Shown here one piece after another: positions 10,701-21,532 of a stretch of DNA of 64,000 nucleotides. The translations under genes were made by a program, and so were the position numbers. The DNA is taken from assembly GCA_026874595.1 (NCBI GenBank), contig CM049306.1, positions 76,819,642 through 76,883,641 on the forward strand. The letters are read 5' to 3'. The notes under the pieces were generated by a model. It worked only from the letters and a program-made list of their open reading frames with translations. It did not search any database and was not told where the DNA came from. Source of the stretch: Sipunculus nudus (lineage: Eukaryota; Annelida; Sipuncula; Golfingiida; Sipunculidae). Each line of letters opens with the position of its first letter. The first letter of the stretch is position 1.

Positions 10701-13700
10701 TCTTTACACAGCGCTTTATCTATAGGTCTACCACCTATAGTGTAAGCGCTGTTTGTTATGACAAAGCAGGCAGCGTTAAATTAGCTGCTTCTTTAGAAGT
10801 GCAAGATTTCCGCTTCCTCGTGAGCGTAGACAAAAATATATCGGGTTTGCATTACTCTATAATAGATGCCAGTCATTAGCTTATCCTTACAGGCTTCATC
10901 ACAAACAATTTTGTTAAATTAATTTTTTTTAATTTGCTGATGAAAGATGTTGTTCATGTGTAATTTTGCTTTTCTTCATCAAAAAACATTCAGTTTATAC
11001 TAGCCAAAGTGATGTATGACTTTTCAGTATTGTAAGAATACCAAGTCATTGAAGACAAGGTGTTTACAGTGTACCACATATTATTTGGTCTTCAAGGTGC
11101 TGAAAGGGTGGAGTTATGCAGTACTATTGCAGTGGGAGGAACAACACCAACACTGGGTGAGACATCTGTCTTATACTCAACAATAACAAAATAATTATGT
11201 ATAATTATGTTAAATGTACATAACTTATGTTTCCTTTAAATTTGGTAGTTTCTGTCAACATTTCATTCCAAGTGACCCAGGGGTCATGACGCTCAGCTGA
11301 CTAAGAAGTTATTCACAAAACGCCAAATTTTGTAGGAAGTATCCCCATTCAACTGAAGCCTAGGTGGGAGGATATGGGTAACAGAGACCTAAATGTCAAG
11401 TTAGAAGATTCTAGGTCCAGTGGTTACTATTTTTGTGCCAGTTTTCAATGGAGAATTTTCATGGACCTCTCAGGATGTGAACTAGGAAGATTCTAGGTCC
11501 AGTTGTTACAATTTGTGCCTGGTTAATGGACATCTGCTTCTTTGAAGGTCTCAAAATTAGAGAAAAAAATCATAATAATGGGAAAAATACAGGTGGCCCC
11601 ACCAGTCTGCAGAAACTGAAGAAACACCTCATGATCAATATTCATGCAAAGAATAATGGTGATCAATGCATTAGTTGTTCAGATACTTGAGGTTTTGTAT
11701 CAAATATTCAATTATTCTTGGGAGGTACTTAGGAGCCCCATAGCTAAGAGGTTATGGGTAACAGAGACCTGATTTCTGGTTTCAAAGGGAATTTCATGGA
11801 CCTCCCTAGATGTTAAGTAAGAAGATTCCAGAACCAGCCTTTACGATTTGTTCTTGGTTAATAGACAGACAGACGGACGGCTGGACGCCAGACAAGGGTG
11901 ATCGCTATAGCTCAGATGACTTTCAGTCAGCTGAGCTGAAAAACACTTTGCTTACCAGTACTCATGTACACAAGTAGAAATCAACTTGTAGGCGGCATGC
12001 TCAGTAGCATAAAATATAAACACATTGCATGCCTTGCACAAGACCAGTGTAATATACAGACACAAGTGTACTGTGTTTAATCACACACCAAAACATAAAA
12101 ATCTATAAACAAGTGAGTTGGAGAGATTAAGTTGGTGTGCTAGGATTGTTTTACTGGGCTTCTTCCATATTCAGCCAAAACGAACTTTTCATATGCCCAC
12201 AAATTCCTCCAGCTTTTTTTTAGGATGAATTAGGACACTCAGGGCAGTTTGATAGTTGTGAGCTGAAAATGGTGGAGATATTTGGTATTAGTTTCTATGG
12301 AAGCCAGCTGATGGCAGCAGTAAAGTCTTTTACAATCAGAAAAGGCAACAGTTTTTGGTTTGGAGAAATTAGAATGGTCAGATTAGAATACAATGTTTTG
12401 AAGGCAATTAAGATTATATTGATTCAATTAAAGGTTACCAAGAATATTGTATTTTATAAATTAAATATATTGTGAACACAGTCAGGAATATTGTATATAT
12501 TTAATTAAAATTATGCTGAATGTTATCAAGATTATCATATTTTTGTAAATAATAGGTATGCTGAAGTTGATCAAGAAGCTAGTGAAGCTTGATGTGTTTG
12601 TGTTGGTTCGACCGCGAGCAGGAGATTTCCTGTTCAGTGATGAGGAGTTTGAGGTGATGAAGGAGGACATCAGGCTGATGAAAGAAGATGCTGATGGTGT
12701 TGTCATTGGGATACTCAAAAGGTAATTAAAGTCTGAATAACAATGATGATGAAAAGCTGCTCATCCCAATCATTGTCGTGTTGTATGAAATCTTTCCTTA
12801 TCTCATCAGATACTTTGGTTGCCTTTTTGTTCGTGAGGGTTTAAATTTCACAATATTCAGGAATGGGAAATAATCGCGAAAAATGAAACCTTCGGGAATA
12901 ATTGGCCAATTTAGTATGTCCTTCTTATTCAGTAAAACCTATACTTGTATGTGAATAGGTTAGAACAGTGAGAACTTTTATGATAAATTACATGCAGGTA
13001 TAGGGAAAATGTTCCCTTAAATTTGAACTATACCTGTGCTGTGTGTACGGGACCATGGTTATATGAGTTGAATATCACAAACTCATGACTTATTCTCATT
13101 TTATAATACAAACAGGGATGGCTTTACTGAAGTTTTTATATAGGTTCTGGAGAGATCACGAAAATGAAACTCTCGCAAATCATTAAAAATGGAGAAATCG
13201 CGAAATTTCAGCCTCGGGAATATGAAGCCAACCACAGTATATTAAACAGTGAAAGGAATCCTATGGTTGGCAGTGGATCTTGATACAATGTGACCCAACT
13301 TGTGCTAAACCCAGTCTCCAGAGTCCTCAATGTAGCTGTCTATACTGAATCTTGAACATTTAAATTCCATTTATTTTTTACAGGTGAAAATAAGTTACAT
13401 ACAGAACAGGGCACAAAATAAACTTTTTTATCCTCCTGAAAAGGGGTCTGTCACCCAAAAAAATTTTCCAGACCCCACAGAATTCCACCTGACCCCGCAT
13501 TTTTTTTTGTTCCAAGTTGTTTATCTACTTCTCTTAGGTCGAGAACAAAATGATTGGCCCAGAGGAGTGGGAGAGTGCTACCAGTCTCTGACACTGTATG
13601 CAAATGACATTTCGTCACCATAGTTTCCCAGTGTTATTTCCATATATGGAAATACATGTATTCTATTTATGGAGCAAGTGATCTTACTGGACCTGTGGGC

Positions 13701-16700
13701 GTATTCTCAGTTAGGGGTATCATGTTACAACTGTCAACAATCTCCTCCAGCAGGAAACAGTTGCTTGTCTTTATGTCAGAGTAACATGAATGGTAAAAAA
13801 AGGCAGAAGAGGGGTCCATTGCCTGGATGACATTTACTGGACCCCTGAGCAGATATTTTTTTATTTGGCATTTAGCAAGGTTTAATTAGAGATATTTTGA
13901 TGGAAATCTAAAAAAAATTAGAAAAACCTCTGTATAGTTGCACATGACCCAAATGTTTTGCAGTGTACGAGACCATTGAGTATTCGGTTCTCTGATGGAG
14001 CTCACACTTGATGTCAGGCCACAGTTAAGGTTCATAGGGATAAATTATTTTATTGAGTTATTATTGTAGCTCTAACAAACTATCAGTTTGGTAACTGAGG
14101 TACCTTTTCATATCTTCTGAATGAAAGACAATAAAATGTGCCGTTTACATTATATATTTTTATTTTTTTTAATTTTTGAATTTTTAATAAGATCATCATT
14201 TACATAGTTTTCATCTTTCTTCTGCTACAGTGATGGGACTGTGGATGTTGATAGATGCAGGGAACTTATAGGTATGTTTATATTATGAATATTCAATTTT
14301 AGATTAATTCTTTTTGAATTTCAATTTTTTCATATGAAGCTTCAACTGAGGCTGGAAATTAAGGGAAGATAAAGGTTAGTATAATAATTTGCCACCAGGT
14401 GACAGCACTAAATATCACTAGATTTGCTGCCCATGAAGTGAACCTTTTCACAAGATGTATATTCAGTTTCCAAATATGCATATTTTAAATCATTTAAGTG
14501 CTATAAGTTAAATGAGTATATGACTTCCCTACAGAACAAATTATTGGTTTATGAAAATTGACTTAATTTCTCATGATGATAACAAATGATCATTCTCTTG
14601 ATCATTTTAAGATTAACTGTAATTTTGAAAACATTGATGTTGCAATAATATTCCTGTTCTACAGGTAATGGAATGTACAGCTGAAGTGATTATCAATCAT
14701 TCATTTATTTGTTTGCTTAAATAAATGATTGGCAAATCCCTAACTTTGTAAGATCTGATGCACAATGCTTTTGTGTAACCATATTTACAGATGTTATTTT
14801 GTTTTCTTTGTATGGATCAACAGAAATTGCCAGACCTCTGCCTGTTACATTTCACAGAGGTGAGTTTTTAAATAAAAGTATGCCAGATTAAAAAGAATTT
14901 TTTAAGGCCCACAGTCAGACCACTGTACAGATACTTCAGTTTTTTTCCTTCATATTAATGGGTATCCTTTGAACAAGTTAATTGTTTTTTTTTTGCTCTT
15001 CACAATCATCTAAAATTCAAACATTGAACAATTTAAATTGTTTAGATATTGATCTACTAGATTACACATGAGCTTCAATAATATTTTAGATCGAGGCAGT
15101 GAAACTTCATGTAATCTACTTGGTAATCCACTCAAATGTATAAGAATATACCCACAAATTTCCAGGTTTGAATGCCTTACTCAAAAATTATATGTTTCAC
15201 TAAATCAGCACAAGATGGCACTGAGATGCAATAGCAGTTTACTGTATTAATAAAGAAGACATACTTTGAGGTTCCCCATGTATAAATTGCTTGTGCAAAA
15301 GGAGCCAGTTGATGCTGCCACCTATTGGCTATGTGAAGTATTATTCATCTCACTTGCCAAACAGGATTGAAGTGCACAAGCAATTTTGCTAGTTCATATG
15401 GCACAGGTTCAAAAATCTTGTAATTATTATATAAATATCAGGAACAGAAACAGACAAACACACCTCAAAAACACACACACAAACAAGAAAAAAGTTTTAT
15501 TATACTTTGAGTGCTGCAAGTGACACAATGATGATTTCAGCAATTGATAAAACTTGTGACATCAGCACAGCCCTGGAGCAGTTGATATCACTAGGCTGTG
15601 AGAGAGTGCTGACCAGTGGAGGTGAAGCCACAGCACTGAAGGGTATCTCTGTCATCAAAACTATGGTGGAACAGGTAAAAACAACATACCTTTTCACTGA
15701 AGAGTGAATTAGCAGGTCTACCTGTTACTGGTTGTTATAAGGGATAGCATATTGTGAAAACATGGTTATATTTTACTTTTTATTATTGCTTTTCATAAAT
15801 TTGGTAGCTGGATTATCTAATAAATTTATTTGAGTACAACAAATCTACAGGAATAATGACAAATTTGGAAAATTTGTCCAATTGTCCATTTTATCAGTTG
15901 TCAAAATTAGATTTTAGGAAACAAGCACATTTCTTTATTATATTTATCTTAGTGTCTATCTATCTATTAAAGAGAATCAGTTATTTGTTTTTTTAAACAG
16001 TTAAGTAAATTGTATATATTTATAATTTTATAATTTGTAATTTTATATCTATCAATTATCAATAGAACATTTCTTACAGATATTGCATAACATTTATTGG
16101 ATTAATTCAGAACATGTTTGACCTGTTAACTAATTACTTGGATTACTTTAATGAAGAACATTGTTGCCAGTATGTTCAGTATTTACATATAATTTATATA
16201 AATGCTAACATTAATAATCTCAATCATTTGCAGGCTAAAAACAGAATATCAATTATGCCAGGTAAGACTTCTCAATATATCAATATATGGGCAAATAGGG
16301 TAGTTATAATTTTTTGTAAATTCCTGAACTTGTCATCATTTAGTTGTTTTCACAGGTCTGGGTCTCTGGGGTTTTTTTATACACAGGAATTTGAATAATC
16401 CAGTCCTATTTTTTCATAATCTTGAGTGTGCTGGAGAGTCTGCTCTAATGGAAACCTCTTATGTTCTAATGAGATTTCACACCACTTAGCCTCTTAGACA
16501 GTGGCAGGGTTATGACCTTGTATGAACCTTGTATTCTGTTGTGTCATTCATTGAATTTCACTGCATAATGAAAAATATACTCATTACCTCAAACATTTAT
16601 AGGTTGTGTATTCAAAATGTCCATAAAGCTTGGTATTAGCAACATTCTCATCTCTTTTTATTGTGCCAGATTCATTCATAATTATGAAATATTCACTGTG

Positions 16701-17038
16701 GATTGTATGTAAAGAATACAAAATTAAAATGTACAAGTATCCCGTATGAAGTAGACTACAAGATTTTACATATTTCAGTTGAATTTTCTTCTACTGTTAC
16801 AATTTTTTTTTTCATGATTAAACCAGGTTGTGGGATCAATGAAGAAAACATTCAGGAAATCATCACAAAGACAGGCGTCACAGAGTTCCATGGGTCGGCC
16901 AGAAAATCTCATGATTCAAAGATGGCATTCCGTAAGGAATCTGTTGCCATGGGAACTGCTGCATCAGAGTTTTCTATTGCCATAACAGATTGTGATAAAG
17001 TGAAACTGATGATCTCAAGGGCACAAACATGCTCATAA
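7710..17038 (+). CDS. cutC: CutC-family copper homeostasis protein, 8 exons
   Basis: Coding exons: 7710-7773, 11097-11156, 12556-12721, 14231-14271, 14824-14859, 15541-15674, 16234-16261, 16827-17038. All introns are GT-AG and the joined length is 741 nt, giving 246 residues plus stop. The product matches the CutC family along its length. Visible motifs are MEVCVDS (5-11), RVELCS (25-30), GGTTPT (35-40), VRPRAGDF (59-66), RPLPVTFHRA (114-123), LTSGG, MPGCGI (175-180), EFHGSAR and SVAMG. CutC proteins are cytosolic TIM-barrel proteins linked to copper handling. Cys8 and Cys29 occupy the places of human Cys31 and Cys52, which I recall as proposed Cu(I) ligands. At 246 residues it is near the usual family length, without the N-terminal extension of human CutC. 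The start at 7710 has A at -3; Met5 is an alternative. The biochemical role in animals is not settled. Confidence 0.95.
8027..8765. mobile_element. Inverted-repeat-bounded insertion in cutC intron 1
   Basis: The left end has AGGAGGTGGCTAAACAGCTG (8037-8056). The right end has its complement CAGCTGTTTAGCCACTTCCT (8743-8762). The interior holds a GTCTGTCTGTC-rich stretch at 8085-8130 and no real ORF. A third copy of the end word lies at 7616-7645, outside the insertion, so the element boundaries could instead be nested or chimeric. Confidence 0.55.
8766..11096 (+). other. cutC intron 1, remainder
   Basis: AT-rich intron sequence with no coding exon seen. A small imperfect hairpin lies at 10709-10751. 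The open frame at 9808-10083 is AT-biased and featureless. The acceptor TTCAAG lies at its 3' end. Confidence 0.6.
10709..10751. repeat. Imperfect palindrome in cutC intron 1
   Basis: CAGCGCTT..CTATAGGT on the left pairs with ACCTATAG..AAGCGCTG on the right around a loop of a few bases. It may be the relic core of a MITE or simply a hairpin. Confidence 0.6.
11097..11156 (+). CDS. cutC: cutC exon 2 (residues 22-42)
   Basis: Encodes GAERVELCSTIAVGGTTPTL, with the conserved ELCS and GGTTPT motifs. It is phase 1 at both ends, and the donor is GTGAG. Confidence 0.93.
11270..11940 (-). repeat. AGCTCAGCTGA repeat family F, copy 1
   Basis: Lies in cutC intron 2. On the minus strand it starts AGCTCAGCTGACTGAAAGTC near 11938 and ends with the complement of AAGTGACCC..GGTCATGACGCTCAGCTGA at 11270. 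The inside holds partial repeats of a block with GGTCCAGTGGTTAC and CTGAAATTAGGTC-like phrases. It is the shortest of the four copies in the window. Confidence 0.75.
12556..12721 (+). CDS. cutC: cutC exon 3 (residues 42-97)
   Basis: Begins after AATAG. Encodes GMLKLIKKLVKLDVFVLVRP and continues through RAGDFLFSDEE to GVVIGILK, ending with two bases of Ser97 before GTAATT. VRPRAGDF is a family signature. Confidence 0.95.
12722..14230 (+). other. cutC intron 3
   Basis: No exon seen. The open frame 13384-13623 covers a stretch with opposed words (GGGGTCTGTC near 13445 and ACTGGACCCC near 13848) that may be the ends of an old inserted repeat. Ends in CTGCTACAG. Confidence 0.5.
14231..14271 (+). 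CDS. cutC: cutC exon 4 (residues 97-111)
   Basis: A 41-base micro-exon encoding SDGTVDVDRCRELI, matching the DG-x-(I/V)-D segment of the family. Acceptor CTACAG, donor GTATGT. Confidence 0.9.
14824..14859 (+). CDS. cutC: cutC exon 5 (residues 111-123)
   Basis: A 36-base micro-exon encoding EIARPLPVTFHR plus one base of Ala123. RPLPVTFHRA is the best-known CutC signature. Acceptor CAACAG, donor GTGAGT. Confidence 0.92.
15541..15674 (+). CDS. cutC: cutC exon 6 (residues 123-167)
   Basis: Encodes the rest of Ala123, then IDKTCDISTALEQLISLGCE and on to RVLTSGGEAT..MVEQ. The acceptor is the TTTCAG at 15535-15540. Using it gives FHRAID, as in other invertebrate CutC, and keeps frame; nearer upstream AGs at 15511 and 15520 do not. 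Donor GTAAAA. Confidence 0.9.
16234..16261 (+). CDS. cutC: cutC exon 7 (residues 168-177)
   Basis: A 28-base micro-exon encoding AKNRISIMP plus one base of Gly177, the strand leading into the MPGxGI motif. Acceptor TTGCAG, donor GTAAGA. Confidence 0.92.
16827..17038 (+). CDS. cutC: cutC exon 8 (residues 177-246, stop)
   Basis: Encodes GCGINEENIQEIITKTGVTE, then FHGSARKSHDSKMAFRKES and VAMGTAASEF, ending at TAA. The EFHGSAR and SVAMG elements match the C-terminal half of CutC. Acceptor AAACCAG. Confidence 0.95.
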
Positions 17039-17175
17039 ATATATTTTATTGAATCATCTATACAAAATACAAATACATAATTCAAAATTTATTTTCTGTC
17101 CGTTTTACAAATATAGTAAACATTAGCCGCTGGCTATTCTCACAGACGATATATAACAGATTGTAAAAATACATA

Positions 17176-17181
17176 AATAAA
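17176..17181 (+). terminator. Candidate cutC polyadenylation signal
   Basis: AATAAA lies 138 bases after the stop codon, before the downstream hAT-like element. It is the nearest canonical hexamer on this strand. Confidence 0.5.
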
Positions 17182-17452
17182 AGACATATCAATATTAAAA
17201 ATATATTCCTATATGGGAAAAAGGTATTAGTGTACATGTAAAGATGTGTTAATCAGTGACCTATTAAATACTGCAATCCTGCGTTCTGAATACAGACAGA
17301 TGAAAAGGTTCAGACTCCCCCATCAAGCATAAAAAATTCATATTAGAAAAATATTATAGATTATTTCAGGAATGTCTAGAATTAACATAACTACAGAAGA
17401 TACCATATTGTTATACAGAGATAATTAAGAACAGATATAATTATCATCATAG

Positions 17453-18222
17453 TAGGGCTATATCAATATATCGATATATCAATACGAATCAGACATGACG
17501 TTGATACGATAACCGAAATGCGTTGCGTTGCTTTGGCTTTTATGACTTGTTAATAAATGTATATAGGCCTACGCATGCACGTCAGTACTTCCATGACAAG
17601 CAGGCGCATGTGAGCGATAATAGGAGAATGATAATAACGTTTCTCTTTTTTTAATGAAATCGATATTCACATCATATATTGCAACTAGGAACAAGGTACA
17701 TTCACGTATATATCCTATCTTATTATATGTAATTTAATCCCTTTTTTTTATTTATAGGTTATAGGTTACTCAGCACTCCTGCATTCGACATCAGATGTCA
17801 AATAAATGGTTCAAGCCTGGGGACAAATCCTGTACAAACAGGAGAATGACTAATGGGATTCATATTCACAGAATTATACAAAACTGTGTAATTACATGAC
17901 ATAAAAAAAAACAGCCTATGATCTTCCCCACCAAATGCAACAAAACATTTTTGTCCGGGGTTGGGTTGGGGGGGGGGAGGGATGCTAAGGGCTTACAGAA
18001 GATCGAGATTTTGCTAGTCTTGATTAGACAGATTTTTATAATTAAAAGCAACTGGTTTGTTTATTTATTTAATATCAAGCTTAAGCTGCTAAAGTGCATA
18101 TCATACTAAATATGTTGTATGTTAAAATAAAAATGAAATGTATCGTCAATACGTATCGGTATCGAATTAACTGTATCGCAATACTTTTTGTACCGGAAGA
18201 GTCGGACCGATACCCAGCCCTA
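17453..18222. mobile_element. 770 bp non-autonomous hAT-like element with 8 bp duplication
   Basis: Starts TAGGGCTATATCAATATATC and ends GGACCGATACCCAGCCCTA. The 8 bp CATCATAG is present immediately on both sides (17445-17452 and 18223-18230). TAGGGCTGGG(T/C)AT-type termini with ATCGATA-rich subterminal repeats and an 8 bp duplication are typical of hAT elements. The interior has a G-run near 17969 and no transposase, so it is non-autonomous. Confidence 0.85.
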
Positions 18223-18230
18223 CATCATAG

Positions 18231-18576
18231 TTACACTTTTTACACTTACATTTGAAACCAGTCTAGTTTAAAATAACCTTTTTAAATCCAGTTATTTTTC
18301 TGCATATTTGTAGTGACTAGGTAGGGTATTCCATAGAACAGCTGCTTAATATCTGCTAGAGTGTGTACCAACATGTGTAGTATATACTCGAGGTATAATT
18401 TACACGTCTCTTTCTCGGTGACGCAGATAAATATATTTTTGTAAATAAAGCATTTTTTTTATATACTCTGGAGATTTTTTTTAAACTCTACCGGACTGCA
18501 TATATGTGTCCTTTATCTGATGAATGTGACTGTAGCGTATCTCTAAAGAATAACAGTTGAAAGTAGCTTCGGGCAT

Positions 18577-18631
<55 letters not shown>

Positions 18632-19158
18632 CTTAATTTAACCATGGAGATAGAATTCTGTATCCATAATTGAACATTTTACATATTTTCAAAGGAAACA
18701 AATTTTAGAAGTTTTGTAGCTAACATGATTGCATCTTCATTTTCTCTGTAACACAAAACCTGCCTATCTGCAACTTCTGTTTCAATACATCGTCGCCTCT
18801 TCACCTCCAGCATCACACATTTAATAACTCAACATTCACGATTGTGAGAACACCGCATGTAGTACTGAAACGGATAGCAAATATCTGACTCGAACACTGT
18901 ATAGCTGTATTACCCGACTCAGACCCGAGTACTCCTAACTTTATGGACAATATTCAAGAAAACGTGTCACAAAAAGAGAATTTTAAATATGTTTTCTAAA
19001 ATTTCCCCAGTGGTGCTCGCATGCAAAAAAAAAAAACAAAAAAAAAAACACACATGCCTTTTATGTTTTTTCTGGTAATGCAAGTGCCATCTTTGACATA
19101 TTAATGTGAGAACTGCTTATTTCAACTGGTGTTATTGTACATTAAATTACTGTTTTTT
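18231..19158. other. Intergenic with simple repeats, no gene seen
   Basis: Contains a (GA)n tract at 18580-18626 and A-rich runs near 19027. Nothing coding is visible. Confidence 0.6.
18580..18626. repeat. (GA)n microsatellite
   Basis: About 23 uninterrupted GA dinucleotides. Confidence 0.95.
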
Positions 19159-21532
19159 AGCTCAGCTGACTGAAAGTCATCTGAGCTATAGCGATCATTC
19201 TTTGTCCGTCGTCTGTCTGTCCATCTGTCTGTCCGTTAACCAGCCACAAATCTTAACCACTGGACCTAGAACCTTGTAACTTGGGATTCTGAGAGGTCCA
19301 TGAAAAATCTCCTTGGAAACCAGAAATTAGGTTTCTGTTACCCATATCCTTTGAGCTATGGGGCCCCAAAGTACCCCCCAGAAAAGTAAAAAATTTCATA
19401 CAAAAACTTCAATATCTCATTAACTACTTGACTGATGGTCATGATTTTTGGCATACATATTGATCATGAGATGTGCCATCACTTCCTGCAGACTGGTGGC
19501 ACCACCTGTATTTGTTCGTGTTTTTTTTACAATTTTTTCCTCTATTTTTGAGACTTTTAAAGATATGAACATCTGTTAACAGGGCACAAATCATAAAAAC
19601 TGGACCTAGAATCTTCATTCTTGACACACAGGGAGACCCATGAAAAGTCTCCATGGAAACCTGAAATTAGGTCTCTGTTACCCATATTCTTTAAGCTGTA
19701 TGGCTCCAAAATACCCCCCAGAATAATGGAAATTTTGATACAAAAACTGCAGTATCGCAATAACTTCAACACTGATGGTCATGATTTTCGTCATACATAT
19801 TGATCATGAGCTGTTCCATCAGTTTCTGCAGACTGGATGCGCCACCTGTATTTTTCAATTTTTTACGATTTTTTTTTTCTCTTTTTTTGAGACCTTTAAA
19901 GATGTGGTTATCTGTCAACAGGGTACAAATCGCAACAACTGGACCTAGAATCTTCATTCTTGTCATGCAAGGAGGCTCATGAAAAGTGCCTGTGGAAACT
20001 TGAAATTAGGTCTCTGTTTTCCATATCCTTCAAGCTATAGGACTCGAAGTATCCCTCAGAATAGTGGACAATTTGATACAAAAGATGAAGTATCTGAACA
20101 ACTAATGTGGAGATCACCATGATTCTTTGCATGGATATTGACCATTAAGTGTTTTTATTAGTATCTGCAGACTCATGGAGCCACGTGTATTTTTGTATCT
20201 GCCAAAACGAAGTTTTGCGGATACTGTGTTTTTACCGGGTTCCTCCGCCGCCGCCGCATTCGTTTCCAGAGAGCTCCTCTGAGACTAATGGATCGATTTT
20301 CCGAAACTTACACCAATTATGGGGTCACATGTGAACTGGTGCCTAACCAATTTGCGTTGACCTTTCCTCTCTATCCAGCGTCCATTTGTGCATCTGTTTC
20401 CACACATAAACCCTCATATCTCGGGAACCGTTTGACCGATCAGGAAATAAAATTTATACAAATGTAGCCCTTGGATTGCTTTATAACATACACAAAAAAT
20501 GGTGGTGCCACCTGTGTCCATCTGTTCATGTGCCTTGGGTTAAAATCACTCATATCTCTGCAGTGAATTGACTAATTCACCTGAAATTCGGCATGCGTAT
20601 ACATCCTGGATAGCTTTTTCATTTTATGACAGGTGGCGCCAATTACATTCACGTTCACGCTGATGACATCCAAGCTCATATCTCGGGAACCGTTTGAACG
20701 ATTGGGCCAAAATTTTGCATGTGTATAGATCTCACATAGGTCTTAATCATACACAAAACTGGAGGGGCCACCTGCAACAATTTTTGCAAATTTTGCACAG
20801 CGTCTGTCTGTTTCTGCCTAAAATCACTCATTTCTCTGTAGTGGTTTTACATAACTGCTCAAAATTTTGCAGGTTCATACATCCTGGACAGCTTTCTTGA
20901 TTTTATGACAGATGGCGCCACCTACATTCTAGTTAACGCTGAACACATCCAAGCTCATATCTCAGGAACCATTTGACCGATTGGGCCAAAATTGTGCATG
21001 TGTTTAGATCTCGCATAGGTCTTTATCATATACAAAACTGGAGGGGCCATCTGCAACCATTTTTGCACAGCGTCTGTCTGTTTGTCTGCCGTGGGCTAAA
21101 ATCACTCGTATACATGTAGTGGTTTGACTTTTCTGCCTAAAAGTTTGCATATGTATACAACTTGGACAGCTTTCTTGTGATGTGGTAGGTGGCACAACCT
21201 ACATGCACATTTAGGCTGCAAACATCCATGCTAATATGCAACATACCTCACTCTATTTCCCCTTGCCACTCAATCCATGCCTCACTTCACCCGTTCCACT
21301 GTGATTTTGGCGGATACACGTAGTCACTTGTGGGCTACCCGTATTCTAGTTTTTAAAGTTTACACATTTTTTTCTATTTTTTAAGATAAATAAATACAGA
21401 CTAAATCTTGGCCTGTTGGTTAATCTGTTTGATGCTTTAGTTGAATGGGTATATACTACCATTCTGATGATAAAATGTCCTTTTGCGAATCTCTTCCCAG
21501 TCAGCTGAGCGTCATGAACCATGGTCACTTGT
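19159..21532 (+). repeat. AGCTCAGCTGA repeat family F, copy 2 (host of a nested insertion)
   Basis: Begins AGCTCAGCTGACTGAAAGTC and ends TCAGCTGAGCGTCATGAACC..CACTTGT. The first kilobase holds at least three tandem internal blocks of about 200 bp containing GGACCTAGAATCTTCATTCT, CCTGAAATTAGGTCTCTGTT and TACCCCCCAGAA. The block series is interrupted by a complete copy of the GTATCCGCC family at 20195-21352. Removing that insertion leaves a unit about the size of the other copies. Confidence 0.8.
20195..21352 (+). repeat. GTATCCGCC repeat family, copy C (nested in F copy 2)
   Basis: Begins GTATCTGCCAAAACGAAG with the GCGGATAC partner arm. It continues through the CCGCCGCCGCCGC patch and several GGTGGCGCCA-type blocks. 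It ends GGCGGATACACGTAGTC..ACCCGTATTCTAGTT, which matches the end of copy B. Both termini are intact, so this copy defines the family's length at about 1.16 kb here. Confidence 0.78.
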
